44,635 bases of DNA from contig NZ_CAJYGK010000114.1 in NCBI RefSeq assembly GCF_913773725.1, positions 1 to 44,635 of the forward strand, read 5' to 3'. This stretch comes from an uncultured Aquabacterium sp. (lineage in GTDB: Bacteria > Pseudomonadota > Gammaproteobacteria > Burkholderiales > Burkholderiaceae_C). Below the pieces are notes generated by a model. It saw only the letters and a program-made list of their open reading frames with translations, did no database searches and had not been told where the DNA came from. Below, piece by piece: positions 8,381-17,575 of this stretch; positions within the stretch are counted from its first letter, which is position 1, and every line of letters starts with the position of its first letter. Made by a program: the position numbers and the translations under genes.

Positions 8381-10078
8381 ATGCACGCCCACTCGCAGGC
8401 CCCGACCATCTCACCAGCCCTCGTGACCCAGAAGGCCGTACGCCGACTGCCGCGCTGGGCTTTGTGGCTCTTCTGCGCGGCCTACGTGATCCCTGGCCTG
8501 CTGGGTCGGGATCCGTGGAAGAACGAAGACATCGCGTCCTTCGGGCATATGTGGAGCCTGGCGCTCGGCCAGTCCTCCTGGCTGCATCCGAGTGTCGGCG
8601 GCGTGGTTCCGACGGGCGGCGGCATCCTGCCGTACTGGCTCGGCGGCGCCAGCATCTGGGCGCTGACACCCTGGGTCGATCCGGCCCTGGCCGCACGCAT
8701 TCCCTTTGCCGCGCTGCTGGCACTGATTCTTGCCCTCACCTGGTACAGCACCTATCACCTGGCACGCACCGATGCCGCGCAACCCGTACCACTCGCCTTT
8801 GGTGGCGAGGCGGCGCCGCAGGACTACGCACGAGCCGTCGCCGACGGCGCGCTGCTGGCTCTGATCGCCAGCCTGGGTCTGCTGCAACTCGGGCACGAAA
8901 CCACGCCGGAGCTGTTGCAACTCACAGGCAGCACTTTGTTCCTCTATGGCCTGGCTGCCGCAGAGCCGGCTCCAGTCAAGGCTCGCCTGGCGGCTGTTCT
9001 GGGCCTGTTGATCATGGCGCTCAGCGGCAGCCCGGCCGTGGCCGTGGTGCTGGGCATTCTGGGTGGCATCGTGGCGGCGCGGTCACGTTCACAGGCCATG
9101 CGCGCGCACCTGCCATGGGCCCTGGGCGCGGCCGTTGTGGCCGGCGCGCTGGCCACCCTGCTCACGTCCGTGGGCCTCTCGGGATGGTCGTGGCGAGTCA
9201 GCGAGAACCTGCGGGCCGCAGATGCGCTCCGCCTCGTTGTCTGGTTCACCTGGCCCACCTTGCCGTTGGCAGGGCTGACCTTGTGGCACTGGCGCCGCCA
9301 ACTCCAGCGCCGGCACATCGCCGCACCGCTTCTCGTGACCCTGGCCGGTCTGGCCGCCTCGCTGGCCATGGGGGCGAATGAACGGGCCCTGCTGGCCGCC
9401 CTGCCCCCGCTGGCCGTGCTCGCTGCCTTCGCGCTGCCCATTCTGCAGCGTGGACTGGGCGCTGCCATCGACTGGTTCTCGGTGTGCTTCTTCACGCTGT
9501 GTGCCGGAGCGATCTGGGTGATCTACATGGCGATGCACACCGGCAAGCCTGTCAAGGTAGCGGCCAATGTGGCCAAGCTGGTTCCCGGGTACGAAGCCCT
9601 GTTCTCGTGGGTCGCGCTGGTGCCGGCGGTGGCCGCCACGGTGCTGTGGCTCGCCCTGGTGCGCTGGCGCACCGCCCGCCAGAGCCATGCACTGTGGAAG
9701 AGCCTGGTGTTGCCGGCGGGCGGCGTCGCCCTGTGCTGGCTGCTCTTCATGACCCTGTGGCTGCCCCTGCTCGACCAGGCTCGCAGCTACCGCCTGCTGC
9801 TCGAGCGGGTCTCCTCTTCCATTCCGGCAGGAGACTGCGTGTACGCGCCAGGCGCACCGGTCGCCCTGCTGACCGGACTGGAGTACTTTGGCGGCTACAG
9901 CGTAGATGGCGTGGCGCGAGGCCTCTTGCCCCGAGCCACCAACTGCCCCACTCTGCTCATCCGGCTCGGCGGACGTGCACAGGCGCGAGAGCTGCCCGGT
10001 TGGACGCTGGTGGCACGCTTCAACCAGCGTACGCGCAACTCCGAGCAGATCGTCGTCTACCGCAAGTCGTCGAGCTGA
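8381..10078 (+). CDS. Polytopic membrane protein, GT-C (ArnT/PMT-like) glycosyltransferase family
   Basis: 565 residues with about eleven hydrophobic segments, starting near residue 25 (WALWLFCAAYVIPGLL), and a soluble C-terminal part of roughly 90 residues. Immediately after the first membrane segment comes GRDPWKNEDIASFGHMW, resembling the acidic first periplasmic loop that forms the catalytic site in ArnT/PMT-type glycosyltransferases using polyprenyl-phosphate sugars. The acceptor and sugar are unknown. It lies between the rpmE2 terminator and the convergent phoR gene, so it is a single-gene unit. Shine-Dalgarno is not obvious at ATG 8381. The GT-C assignment rests on topology and this loop only. 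Confidence 0.7.
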   Translation: MHAHSQAPTISPALVTQKAVRRLPRWALWLFCAAYVIPGLLGRDPWKNEDIASFGHMWSLALGQSSWLHPSVGGVVPTGGGILPYWLGGASIWALTPWVDPALAARIPFAALLALILALTWYSTYHLARTDAAQPVPLAFGGEAAPQDYARAVADGALLALIASLGLLQLGHETTPELLQLTGSTLFLYGLAAAEPAPVKARLAAVLGLLIMALSGSPAVAVVLGILGGIVAARSRSQAMRAHLPWALGAAVVAGALATLLTSVGLSGWSWRVSENLRAADALRLVVWFTWPTLPLAGLTLWHWRRQLQRRHIAAPLLVTLAGLAASLAMGANERALLAALPPLAVLAAFALPILQRGLGAAIDWFSVCFFTLCAGAIWVIYMAMHTGKPVKVAANVAKLVPGYEALFSWVALVPAVAATVLWLALVRWRTARQSHALWKSLVLPAGGVALCWLLFMTLWLPLLDQARSYRLLLERVSSSIPAGDCVYAPGAPVALLTGLEYFGGYSVDGVARGLLPRATNCPTLLIRLGGRAQARELPGWTLVARFNQRTRNSEQIVVYRKSSS

Positions 10079-10108
10079 GCGGCATCAGGCCGGTTCAGGC
10101 AAGGGCCC

Positions 10109-10130
10109 GTGAGCCAGCCTGACGGCTCAC
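10109..10130. terminator. Hairpin between convergent genes, overlapping the phoR stop codon
   Basis: GTGAGCC (10109-10115) and GGCTCAC (10124-10130) form a perfect 7-bp stem with an 8-nt loop. No U tract on either strand, so terminator function is uncertain. It is the only structure seen in the 48 bp between the two convergent genes. Confidence 0.4.
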
Positions 10131-11458
10131 AGCACCCGAATGCGCGCAGCCGGTATGGCTATCGTGAAGGTCGACCCCTTCCCGGCTTCGCTGGTGATCC
10201 GCAGCTCGCCACCGTGGCGCTGCACCACGTGCTTGACGATCGAGAGACCCAGTCCCGTGCCGCCCGTCTCCCGGCTGCGACTGCCGTCCACGCGGTAAAA
10301 GCGTTCGGTGAGCCGGGGAATGTGCTCGGACGCGATCCCGATGCCGCTGTCTCGCACGCTGAACTCCGCCCCGCCTTCCTCCGTCACCCGCCAGCTCACC
10401 CCGATCTCCCCTCCATCCGGGGTGTAGCGGATGGCGTTGCTGACAAGGTTGCTCATGGCGCTCAGCCATTCGCGCTCCACACCTGCGAGCTCGCACACGC
10501 GCTCTCCCGTATCGACCTCGAAGCGCAAGGTGTGCCGCTCTCTCGACAGCCCCGCGGCATCGGTCTCGATGCGGCGGAGCAACTCGTCCACCCGGGTCCA
10601 GCGATCGGATGCCGGGCGAGGGCTTCCTTCGATCTGCGCAAGGGTCAGCAGGTCGGCAACCAGGCTCTGCATGCGCTCGGCCTGCTGCATCATCAGATCC
10701 ACCACTCGCTTGCGCTCGACCTCCGTGAGCGGCAGGCTGGCCAGTGTTTCAATGAAGCCGGACAGCACGGTCAACGGCGTGCGGATCTCGTGGGACACAT
10801 TGGCCACGAAGTCGCGTCGCATCGTTTCGGCGCGCTCACGCTCGGTGATGTCCTGGGACAGCACCAGTTTCAGCCCCTCGCCATAGCTGCGAATGTGGAC
10901 GAGCAGGAACCCTTGTCCTCCGCGCGGTGTGGGGCATTTGACAGCGTCACGGTAGTCGCCCTGTGCCAGGTACTGCACGAAGGCTGGCTGCCGGATCAGA
11001 TTGGTCACCCGCTGCTGCAGGTCGCGCTGTGGATGGAGCCCGAAGTGGTCGGCCGCACTCGGGCTGATCCAGCTGATGTGCTCGGTGGCGTCCAGCAGCA
11101 TCACGCCGTTCGGTGAGGCCTCGATCGCGGAGAGAAACTGCGCGAGCCTGGCGCGCTCTTCGGCAATCTGCTTGTCCTTGAGGTAAACCACGCGCTGTAT
11201 GCGGTGCGCCACCTCGCCCCACAGCCCGGGCAGTTCAGGTGGAACTGCCTCGGGTGTGCGCAACCAGTCGAGCACGGCATGCCCTTTGAGGGTGTCGAGC
11301 ACCGAGATCGTCAACACGGCAATGGCCGCACCGACCAGCCCGAGCGCGACGGGGTGCTCGACGAGATGTCCGGCCCACCACCCCAGCAGCCCCCCGGCTG
11401 CGGCTGTCAGCAAGCGCGCCCCGATGCGCGACCAGAGCCACGAATTACTGGTATCCAC
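10127..11458 (-). CDS. phoR: Phosphate regulon sensor histidine kinase PhoR
   Basis: 443 residues. A membrane kinase that phosphorylates PhoB under phosphate limitation. Two hydrophobic segments occupy about residues 14-30 and 37-55 with almost no periplasmic loop, as in other PhoR proteins. A PAS-like domain covers about 105-205, then comes the H-box FVANVSHEIRTPL with His223, followed by ATPase boxes N (NLVSNAIRYTPDG), G1 (RDSGIGIASEHI) and G2 (GGTGLGLSIVKHVV). The start is GTG 11458, 18 bp after phoB. Last gene of the pst-pho operon. PhoR normally senses phosphate indirectly through PstSCAB-PhoU, all present here. Confidence 0.95.
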   Translation of the reverse strand: MDTSNSWLWSRIGARLLTAAAGGLLGWWAGHLVEHPVALGLVGAAIAVLTISVLDTLKGHAVLDWLRTPEAVPPELPGLWGEVAHRIQRVVYLKDKQIAEERARLAQFLSAIEASPNGVMLLDATEHISWISPSAADHFGLHPQRDLQQRVTNLIRQPAFVQYLAQGDYRDAVKCPTPRGGQGFLLVHIRSYGEGLKLVLSQDITERERAETMRRDFVANVSHEIRTPLTVLSGFIETLASLPLTEVERKRVVDLMMQQAERMQSLVADLLTLAQIEGSPRPASDRWTRVDELLRRIETDAAGLSRERHTLRFEVDTGERVCELAGVEREWLSAMSNLVSNAIRYTPDGGEIGVSWRVTEEGGAEFSVRDSGIGIASEHIPRLTERFYRVDGSRSRETGGTGLGLSIVKHVVQRHGGELRITSEAGKGSTFTIAIPAARIRVL

Positions 11459-11476
11459 GATGATGGGTCAGCTCAC

Positions 11477-12178
11477 TCAGGCCGCGTCGGCAGCCACTTG
11501 CTGGGTCAGTCGGTAGCCCGCGCCGCGCACGGTCTCGATCAACTGCGAGCGCTGCACGGGCGCCAGGGCTTCACGCAGGCGCTTCACGTGCACGTCCACC
11601 GTGCGTTCCTCGATGAACACGTGATCGCCCCACACGCGGTCGAGCAACTGAGCGCGGCTGTGCACGCGCTCGGGATGCGTCATGAAAAAGTGCAGGAGCT
11701 TGAACTCGGTCGGTCCGATCTTGACCTCCTGCTCACCGCGCTGCACGCGCCGCGTGGCGGGATCAAGCCGCAGGCCGGCGATCTCCACGGCCGAATCCAG
11801 CGCTTGAGGAGCCTTGCGGCGCAACACGGCGCGAACCCGGGCCATCAGTTCATGCGTCGAAAACGGCTTGGTCAGGTAGTCGTCCGCGCCGGCATCCAGG
11901 CCAGCAACCTTGTCCACCTCTTCAGCCCGTGCGGTCAGCATGATGATGGGCAGCTCGCGCGTGCGCGCGGTCGAACGCCAGCGCTTGGCCAGCGTCAGAC
12001 CGGATTGCCCTGGCAGCATCCAGTCGAGCAGCACCAGATCCGGCAGCACCTTGTCGATCTGGACCTGCGCTTCATCGCCATCGGCCGCCAACGTCACCTC
12101 GAAACCCGCATGCCGCAGGTTCAGTGCAATCAGTTCGGCAATCGCGGTTTCGTCTTCCACCACCAGCACACGGCTCAT
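11477..12178 (-). CDS. phoB: Phosphate regulon response regulator PhoB
   Basis: 233 residues, an OmpR/PhoB-family regulator. The N-terminal receiver has the acidic pair (VVEDE, residues 6-10), the phosphoacceptor Asp52 in LVLLDWMLPG, the conserved Thr/Lys (MLTARA; DYLTKPF), and a C-terminal winged helix (about 135-225) with GPTEFKLLHFFMTHPERV and ERTVDVHVKRLREAL. When phosphorylated it binds Pho boxes, and good candidates lie at the head of this same cluster. The phoU stop is 17 bp upstream and phoR starts 18 bp downstream. Confidence 0.97.
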   Translation of the reverse strand: MSRVLVVEDETAIAELIALNLRHAGFEVTLAADGDEAQVQIDKVLPDLVLLDWMLPGQSGLTLAKRWRSTARTRELPIIMLTARAEEVDKVAGLDAGADDYLTKPFSTHELMARVRAVLRRKAPQALDSAVEIAGLRLDPATRRVQRGEQEVKIGPTEFKLLHFFMTHPERVHSRAQLLDRVWGDHVFIEERTVDVHVKRLREALAPVQRSQLIETVRGAGYRLTQQVAADAA

Positions 12179-12195
12179 GGTTTCGCTCCTGACTC

Positions 12196-12903
12196 TTATT
12201 TGATGATGTTGGCAACCGCCTCGGGCGTGTTGTGACGCACGTCGGTGCCCTTGACGATGTAGATCACCTGTTCAGCCAGGTTCTTGGCGTGATCGCCCAC
12301 GCGCTCGATGGCCTTGGCCACGAACACGAGGTCGATCGAGGCGGAGATCGTGCGCGGGTCTTCCATCATGTAGGTGATGAGCTTGCGCATCAGGCCGTCG
12401 AATTCGGCGTCGATCTCGTTGTCGCTCTTGATGACTTCGAGTGCGACCTGCGTGTCGAGGCGCGCAAAGGCATCCAGCGCGCGGCGCAGCGAGGCCGTGG
12501 CCAGCGAGGCCTCGAACGACACGTCGGCCACGGGCAGGCGCAGGCGGCTGGAGACGCCAGTGTTGATCAGGCGCTGCACCGTGCGGGCCACGCGGGCCGC
12601 CTCGTCGCCTACGCGCTCGAGGTTGCCAATGGTCTTGGAGATGGCAATCAGCAGACGCAGATCCCGGGCGGTCGGCTGCCGACGCGCAATGATGGTTGAC
12701 AGGTCGGCATCGATGTCGAGTTCCATCTGGTTGACGCGCTCTTCCGCCTGCAGGACCTGGCTCGCGGTTTCACCGCTGAAGTGCGTCAGGGCGTAGATCG
12801 CCTGCGCCACCTGCGACTCCACCAGGCCACCCATTTCCAGAACGCGGGTCGAAATGCCGGAGAGCTCGACGTCGAACTGGCTCGAGAGGTGCTTTTCAGT
12901 CAT
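12196..12903 (-). CDS. phoU: Phosphate signalling protein PhoU
   Basis: 235 residues forming two PhoU repeats of three-helix bundles. It connects the Pst transporter to PhoR and keeps the Pho response off in high phosphate. Family landmarks are SSQFDVELSGISTRVLEMGGLVE at the N-terminus (region about 6-28) and the metal-binding E/DxxxD motifs in each repeat (DNEIDAEFDGL; ERVGDEAARVA; ERVGDHAKNLAE). ATG 12903 is preceded by AAGGAG at 7 nt. It sits between pstB and phoB, the standard position in the operon. Confidence 0.97.
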   Translation of the reverse strand: MTEKHLSSQFDVELSGISTRVLEMGGLVESQVAQAIYALTHFSGETASQVLQAEERVNQMELDIDADLSTIIARRQPTARDLRLLIAISKTIGNLERVGDEAARVARTVQRLINTGVSSRLRLPVADVSFEASLATASLRRALDAFARLDTQVALEVIKSDNEIDAEFDGLMRKLITYMMEDPRTISASIDLVFVAKAIERVGDHAKNLAEQVIYIVKGTDVRHNTPEAVANIIK

Positions 12904-12942
12904 GGGATGACTCCTTTTCTTCCTGTTGTTCGCGGGGCGTCA

Positions 12943-13722
12943 TCAGCCAAAGCGGCCGGTGATGTAGTCCTCGGTTTCCGTGCGCTTGGGCTTCATGAAG
13001 ATGTCGGTGGTGGCACCGAACTCGATCAATTCGCCCAGGTACATGTAGGCGGTGTAGTCCGAGCACCGAGCGGCCTGCTGCATGTTGTGCGTCACGATCA
13101 GCACGGTGTAGTCGTTCTTCAGTTCGTGGATCAGCTCTTCGATCTTGCCGGTCGAGATCGGGTCCAGCGCCGAGCAGGGCTCGTCCAGCAGCAGCACTTC
13201 CGGCTTGATCGCAATGCCACGTGCAATGCAAAGACGCTGTTGCTGACCGCCCGACAGGCCGGAACCGCTCTGGTTCAGCTTGTCCTTCACTTCGTTCCAC
13301 AGCGCGGCCTTCTTCAGGGCCCACTCCACACGCTCGTCCATCTCGACGCGCGAGAGGTTCTCGAACAGCCGCACACCGAACGCGATGTTCTCGTAGATCG
13401 ACATCGGGAACGGCGTCGGCTTCTGGAACACCATGCCGACGCGGGCGCGGATCAGCGAAACGTCTTCCTTGGTAGTCAGGATGTCCTGACCGTCGAGCAG
13501 GATCTGGCCTTCGGCGCGCTGTTCGGGATAGAGCTCGAACATGCGGTTGAAGGTGCGCAGCAGGGTCGATTTGCCGCAGCCCGAGGGGCCGATGAAGGCC
13601 GTCACCTTGTTCTCGGGCAGCTCCATGTTGACGTTCTTCAACGCATGGAACTTGCCGTAGAAGAAGTTGAGGTTGCGCACGGCCAGCTTGGCCTTCGCGC
13701 TGGTTTGAACCTTGGCATCCAT
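12943..13722 (-). CDS. pstB: Phosphate ABC transporter ATP-binding protein PstB
   Basis: 259 residues. It powers uptake of inorganic phosphate through PstC-PstA. Walker A GPSGCGKS (about 47-54), Q-loop [14 protein letters not shown] signature [14 protein letters not shown], Walker [14 protein letters not shown] and the switch histidine in [14 protein letters not shown] are all present. ATG 13722 is chosen because it gives the normal N-terminus and has GGAG upstream; the in-frame extension is not homologous. It follows pstA by 34 bp. Confidence 0.97.
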   Translation of the reverse strand: MDAKVQTSAKAKLAVRNLNFFYGKFHALKNVNMELPENKVTAFIGPSGCGKSTLLRTFNRMFELYPEQRAEGQILLDGQDILTTKEDVSLIRARVGMVFQKPTPFPMSIYENIAFGVRLFENLSRVEMDERVEWALKKAALWNEVKDKLNQSGSGLSGGQQQRLCIARGIAIKPEVLLLDEPCSALDPISTGKIEELIHELKNDYTVLIVTHNMQQAARCSDYTAYMYLGELIEFGATTDIFMKPKRTETEDYITGRFG

Positions 13723-13756
13723 GTGCAGGGTCTCCGGTATGCAGGGGCCGCGCCAA

Positions 13757-14614
13757 TCAGCGCTGGCGGAACAGGGTACGGGCGATGATGTTGAGGGCCA
13801 ACACACCGACGGTGATCAGGAACACGCCGGCCCAGGCCAGGTGCTGCCAGTTCTCGTAGGGGCTCATCGCGAACTTGAAGATCGTCACAGGCAGGCTGGC
13901 CATCGGCTGGCTCAGGTCGGACGACCAGAACTGGTTGGACAGCGCGGTGAACAGCAGCGGCGCGGTTTCGCCGGAGATGCGGGCCACGGCCAGCAGGATG
14001 CCGGTGACGACGCCGGCACGGGCCGACTTCAGCGTGATGGTGAGGATCAGGCGCCATTTGGGCGTGCCCAGGGCGTACGCGGCCTCGCGCAGGGCGTTGG
14101 GCACCAGCATCAGCATGTTCTCGGTGGTGCGGATCACCACCGGCACCACGATGAGCGCCAGGGCCAGCACACCGGCCCAGCCCGAGAAGGACTGATGGCG
14201 GGCCACGACGGCCGAGTAGATGAACAGGCCGATCACGATCGACGGCGCCGACAAAAGGATGTCGTTGATGAATCGGGTAGCGCTGCCCAGCCAGCCGCGC
14301 TGGCCGTACTCAGCCAGGTAGATGCCGGCCAGAATGCCAACCGGCGTGCCAATCAACGTGGCCAGGCCGACCATCATCAGCGAGCCCATGATCGCATTGG
14401 CCAAGCCCCCCGCCTCCTGCGGTGGCGGGGTCATTTCGGTAAAGGTGCTGAGCGCCAGACCACCCACGCCCAGCCGAACCGTTTCGACCAGGATCCAGAT
14501 CAGCCAGACCAGGCCGAAGGCCATGGCAGCCAGCGACAGGGTCAGGGCCAGCATGTTGACCAGCTTGCGGCTGGCGTAGCGGCTGGCGCGCATGCGTTGC
14601 AGTTCGGCGGTCAC
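13757..14614 (-). CDS. pstA: Phosphate ABC transporter permease PstA
   Basis: 285 residues with six predicted membrane segments and the permease EAA loop ([20 protein letters not shown], about residues 174-193). With PstC it forms the phosphate channel in the inner membrane. The start is GTG 14614, overlapping the pstC stop codon by 4 bp (GTGA), which suggests translational coupling; the next in-frame ATG (MRASRYASR) is a shorter option. Conserved substrate-pathway segments such as [13 protein letters not shown] are intact. Confidence 0.95.
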   Translation of the reverse strand: MTAELQRMRASRYASRKLVNMLALTLSLAAMAFGLVWLIWILVETVRLGVGGLALSTFTEMTPPPQEAGGLANAIMGSLMMVGLATLIGTPVGILAGIYLAEYGQRGWLGSATRFINDILLSAPSIVIGLFIYSAVVARHQSFSGWAGVLALALIVVPVVIRTTENMLMLVPNALREAAYALGTPKWRLILTITLKSARAGVVTGILLAVARISGETAPLLFTALSNQFWSSDLSQPMASLPVTIFKFAMSPYENWQHLAWAGVFLITVGVLALNIIARTLFRQR

Positions 14615-15642
14615 GAACGGGCTCCTTCAGACTTCTTCAGACGGGCCAGCAGCACCTTCGAGAACGCAAGCACGACGAAGGTGATGAAGAACAGGATCAA
14701 GCCCAGATAGATCAACGAGGCCTGGTGAAGACCCTCGCCGGCCTCGGCGAACTCGTTGGCCAGGGCCGAGGTGATGCTGTTGGCGGCCTCGAAGACCGAC
14801 AGCGAATTGAGCTGGTTCATGTTGCCGATCACGAAGGTCACGGCCATGGTCTCACCCAGCGCACGGCCGAGGCCCAGCATGATGCCGCCCACGACACCGG
14901 TCTTGGTGTAAGGCAGCACCACCTTCCAGACCACCTCCCAGGTGGTCGAACCCAGCCCGTAGGCCGACTCTTTCAGCAGCGGAGGAGTCACCTCGAACAC
15001 ATCCCGCATCACGGAAGCGATGAAGGGGATGATCATGATGGCGAGGATGATGCCGGCCGACAGGATACCGATGCCCACCGGCGGGCCCGAGAAAAACGCA
15101 CCAAGATAAGGAATGCCTTCTGTCAGAGCCTGCAGCGGTTGCTGCACATAGGTGGACAGGATGGGCCCGAACACCAGCAGACCCCACATGCCGTAAACGA
15201 TGGACGGCACGGCGGCCAACAACTCGACCGCAATGCCGAGCGGGCGCTTCAACCAGGAGGGCGAGAGTTCGGTCAGGAACATGGCGATCCCGAAACTCAC
15301 CGGCACGGCGATCAGCAGCGCGATGGCCGAGGTCATCAGCGTGCCGTAGATCATGACCAGGCCGCCATACTGATTCTGGACGGGGTCCCATTCAGTGCGC
15401 CACAGGAAGCTGAGCCCGTACTCCTGGATGGCGGGCCATGCGCCCACGATCAACGAGGCGATGATGCCCAGCAACAGGGCCAGGGTCAGCACGGCTGCGG
15501 CACGCGCCAGCAGCGCAAACACGGTGTCGGCCCAAGGGGCGGACGGACGGCGGTCGGGAGGATTGGTCATCGGTCGGCGCTGGCTGCCTTGTCCGGGCGG
15601 GACCTTGGCAGCATCCAGTTCAGCAGGTAGGACGGCGGTCAT
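14611..15642 (-). CDS. pstC: Phosphate ABC transporter permease PstC
   Basis: 343 residues. Six or more membrane segments start near residue 42; the EAA loop reads [20 protein letters not shown], and [16 protein letters not shown] is the conserved segment near the pore. The N-terminus is a polar cytoplasmic extension of about 40 residues. ATG 15642 is preceded by GGAGG at 6 nt. The stop codon overlaps the pstA start. Separated from pstS by 113 bp that contain a hairpin. Confidence 0.95.
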   Translation of the reverse strand: MTAVLPAELDAAKVPPGQGSQRRPMTNPPDRRPSAPWADTVFALLARAAAVLTLALLLGIIASLIVGAWPAIQEYGLSFLWRTEWDPVQNQYGGLVMIYGTLMTSAIALLIAVPVSFGIAMFLTELSPSWLKRPLGIAVELLAAVPSIVYGMWGLLVFGPILSTYVQQPLQALTEGIPYLGAFFSGPPVGIGILSAGIILAIMIIPFIASVMRDVFEVTPPLLKESAYGLGSTTWEVVWKVVLPYTKTGVVGGIMLGLGRALGETMAVTFVIGNMNQLNSLSVFEAANSITSALANEFAEAGEGLHQASLIYLGLILFFITFVVLAFSKVLLARLKKSEGARS

Positions 15643-15690
15643 CAAGGGCCTCCAGCGTAAGAAAACATCCGATCATCGGAACACAACAAG

Positions 15691-15717
15691 GCCGGACGCC
15701 TGCGCACAGGGTCCGGC
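15691..15717 (-). terminator. Attenuator-like hairpin between pstS and pstC
   Basis: GCCGGAC (15691-15697) pairs with GTCCGGC (15711-15717); inside, CCTG/CAGG extends the stem with one unpaired base and a 4-nt loop. In the minus-strand transcript it is followed by CUUGUUGUGUU. It lies between the binding-protein gene and the permease genes, where partial termination or 3'-end protection would give more PstS than PstCAB. Confidence 0.55.
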
Positions 15718-15755
15718 TTTCTTCTTTCATGCACTCAGCGAGGGTCTGTCACCGC

Positions 15756-16790
15756 TCACTTGAACGAAACAGCCTTGCCCGAAGCGTCCTTGACATTGGC
15801 CCACTGCTTGCGCACCAGGTCCTTGACGTTCGCGGGCAGCGGCACGTACTCCAGGTCGGCAGCAGCCTTGTCGCCGTTGTTGTAAGCCCATTCGAAGAAC
15901 TTCAGCGAGGCAGCGCCCTGCTCAGGCTTGTCCTGGGTCTTGTGCATCAGGATGAAAGTGGCCCCGGTCAGCGGCCACGCGTCCTTGCCGGGCTGCTCGG
16001 TCAGGATCTGATAGAAGGTCTTGCTCCAGTCGGCGCTGGCTGCAGCGGCCTTGAAGTTGGCGTCGTCGGGATTGACGAAGTTGCCAGCCGCGTTCTTCAG
16101 CTGGACGTGGGCCATCTTGTTCTGCTTGGCGTAGGCGTACTCGACATAGCCGATCGAGTTGGGCAGACGCTGCACGAAGGCCGACACGCCTTCGTTGCCC
16201 TTGCCGCCGGCACCCGTTGGCCAGTTGACGGCCGTGCCCTCACCCACCTTCGTCTTCCATTCCGCGTTCACCTTGGAAAGGTAGTTCGTGAAGATGAAGC
16301 TGGTACCCGAACCGTCGGCGCGGCGCACCGGCGCGATCGGCGCGTCAGGCAGGGGCACGCCCGGGTTCAGGGCGGCGATGGCGGGATCGTTCCACTTCTT
16401 GATATTGCCCAGGTAGATATCACCCAGCACCTGGCCGGTCATCTTCAGCTGGCCGGGCTGGATGCCCTTGACGTTGACCACCGGCACGACGCCGCCGATC
16501 ACGGTCGGGAACTGCACCAGGCCGTCCTTGTTCAGCTCGTCATCCTTCAAGGGCATGTCCGACGCACCGAAGTCGACGGTCTTGGCCTTGATCTGCTTGA
16601 TACCGGCGCCGGAACCCACCGACTGGTAGTTGATGCGCACATTGGTTGCCGCGTTGTAGGCCGAGGCCCACTTCGCATACAGCGGGGCCGGGAACGTGGC
16701 GCCAGCGCCGGTGACGTCCTGGGCCATGGCCGAAGCGGTGATCAGGGTCAGGGCCGCGGCAGTGGCGGTGCGGATCATCTTGAAGTTCAT
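15756..16790 (-). CDS. pstS: Periplasmic phosphate-binding protein PstS
   Basis: 344 residues. A Sec signal peptide is visible, with predicted cleavage after Ala23 (ASAMA/QDV). The mature protein opens [14 protein letters not shown], and the phosphate-binding loops are recognisable: [21 protein letters not shown] and [16 protein letters not shown]. It captures phosphate in the periplasm and delivers it to PstCA. First gene of the cluster, with a Pho-box promoter about 60-80 bp upstream of ATG 16790 and AAGG 9 nt before the start. Confidence 0.97.
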   Translation of the reverse strand: MNFKMIRTATAAALTLITASAMAQDVTGAGATFPAPLYAKWASAYNAATNVRINYQSVGSGAGIKQIKAKTVDFGASDMPLKDDELNKDGLVQFPTVIGGVVPVVNVKGIQPGQLKMTGQVLGDIYLGNIKKWNDPAIAALNPGVPLPDAPIAPVRRADGSGTSFIFTNYLSKVNAEWKTKVGEGTAVNWPTGAGGKGNEGVSAFVQRLPNSIGYVEYAYAKQNKMAHVQLKNAAGNFVNPDDANFKAAAASADWSKTFYQILTEQPGKDAWPLTGATFILMHKTQDKPEQGAASLKFFEWAYNNGDKAAADLEYVPLPANVKDLVRKQWANVKDASGKAVSFK

Positions 16791-16838
16791 GAGGTACGCC
16801 TTTCAGGTCTGCGTGACTGCGAAAACTCGGTACGGCGC

Positions 16839-16873
16839 AATGTAGGCCGCCATTGTGACCGGTCTGTGACACG
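16839..16873 (-). promoter_or_regulatory. Pho box and -10 for pstS
   Basis: Read on the minus strand, TGTCA (16871-16867) and GGTCA (16860-16856) are direct repeats exactly 11 bp apart, the Pho-box spacing. A -10-like TACATT (16844-16839) follows about 9 bp after the second repeat, the usual place where a Pho box replaces the -35. The family consensus half-site is CTGTCAT. Confidence 0.72.
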
Positions 16874-16920
16874 CAAGAAAGCTGTTGTCACAAACCGGCA
16901 GCGCCCGCTCCCGGCGCCTT

Positions 16921-16975
16921 TGTCAACCAGACGTCATATCGCTGTCACGCAACCGTCACGCACGATTTCTATCGT
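16921..16975 (+). promoter_or_regulatory. Tandem four-half-site Pho box and -10 for the fasciclin gene
   Basis: TGTCA at 16921, CGTCA at 16932, TGTCA at 16943 and CGTCA at 16954 are all in the same orientation with exactly 11-bp periodicity, i.e. two adjoining PhoB dimer sites. A -10-like TATCGT follows at 16970-16975. The array points at the fasciclin-domain gene starting 52 bp downstream and away from pstS. Confidence 0.72.
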
Positions 16976-17026
16976 GTGCGCAGCCTGCTCCGATGTCACG
17001 GAGCTGTCTTTTTGTTCGGAGACACC

Positions 17027-17539
17027 ATGATCCAACGTTCCATCTCGTCCATCGCCCTGGCCACCCTGACCCTGACCACCGCCCTGGCACTTGGCGGCTG
17101 CGCGACCCCGAGTTCGCCCTCGACCGTTGCCCAGGCAGCCACGCCTGCCGCGGCCGTGCGTCAGAACCCCGAGCTGAGTACGCTGAACCGCCTGGTTCAA
17201 CAAGCAGGGCTGGAAGCTGCGCTGCAGGGTCCAGTGACCGTTTTTGCCCCCAATGACGAGGCCTTCAAGGCCGTGCCCGCCGCCACGCTGGACAAGCTGG
17301 CCAAGGACCCCGAGGCCCTGAAAGCCCTCCTGAACTACCACGTGGTGCCCAGCGTCCTGAAGTCGAAAGACATCACGGGTGGCGCCCAGCTGGTCACGGC
17401 CAACGGTGCAAAGGTGTCGGTGTCCAAGGCCGGCGATTTCGTCACGGTGGACGAGGCCCTGGTGATCGCAGCCGATCAACCGGCCGGCCAGGGTGTCGTC
17501 CACGTCATCGATCGCGTGCTGACCCCGCCCAAGAAGTGA
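17027..17539 (+). CDS. Fasciclin (FAS1) domain lipoprotein
   Basis: 170 residues. A lipoprotein signal peptide ends with the lipobox LGGC (Cys25), so the protein should be lipid-anchored in the envelope. Residues about 45-168 form one FAS1 domain: the H1 motif VTVFAPNDEAFKAVP (about 84-98), LLNYHVVP (about 119-126) and the H2-type GVVHVIDRVLTPP at the end. FAS1 domains mediate adhesion or protein-protein contact; the bacterial role is usually unknown. ATG 17027 has GGAG at 6 nt. The gene is divergent from pstS and has its own Pho-box array, so phosphate-starvation control is likely. A strong two-way terminator follows. Confidence 0.9.
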   Translation: MIQRSISSIALATLTLTTALALGGCATPSSPSTVAQAATPAAAVRQNPELSTLNRLVQQAGLEAALQGPVTVFAPNDEAFKAVPAATLDKLAKDPEALKALLNYHVVPSVLKSKDITGGAQLVTANGAKVSVSKAGDFVTVDEALVIAADQPAGQGVVHVIDRVLTPPKK

Positions 17540-17575
17540 GCCGTCGTGGCGGGCGCACGGCGCACCCGTCCACCA

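Noticed and set aside
16885..16894. TTGTCACAAA between the two Pho boxes
   Set aside because: It contains a TGTCA, but it is not at an 11-bp multiple from either array, so I did not count it as a Pho half-site.
16994..17009. A further TGTCA/TGTCT pair at 11-bp spacing just before the fasciclin start
   Set aside because: It is out of phase with the four-site array, lies downstream of the predicted start site and overlaps the ribosome-binding region, with no -10 after it; probably chance.
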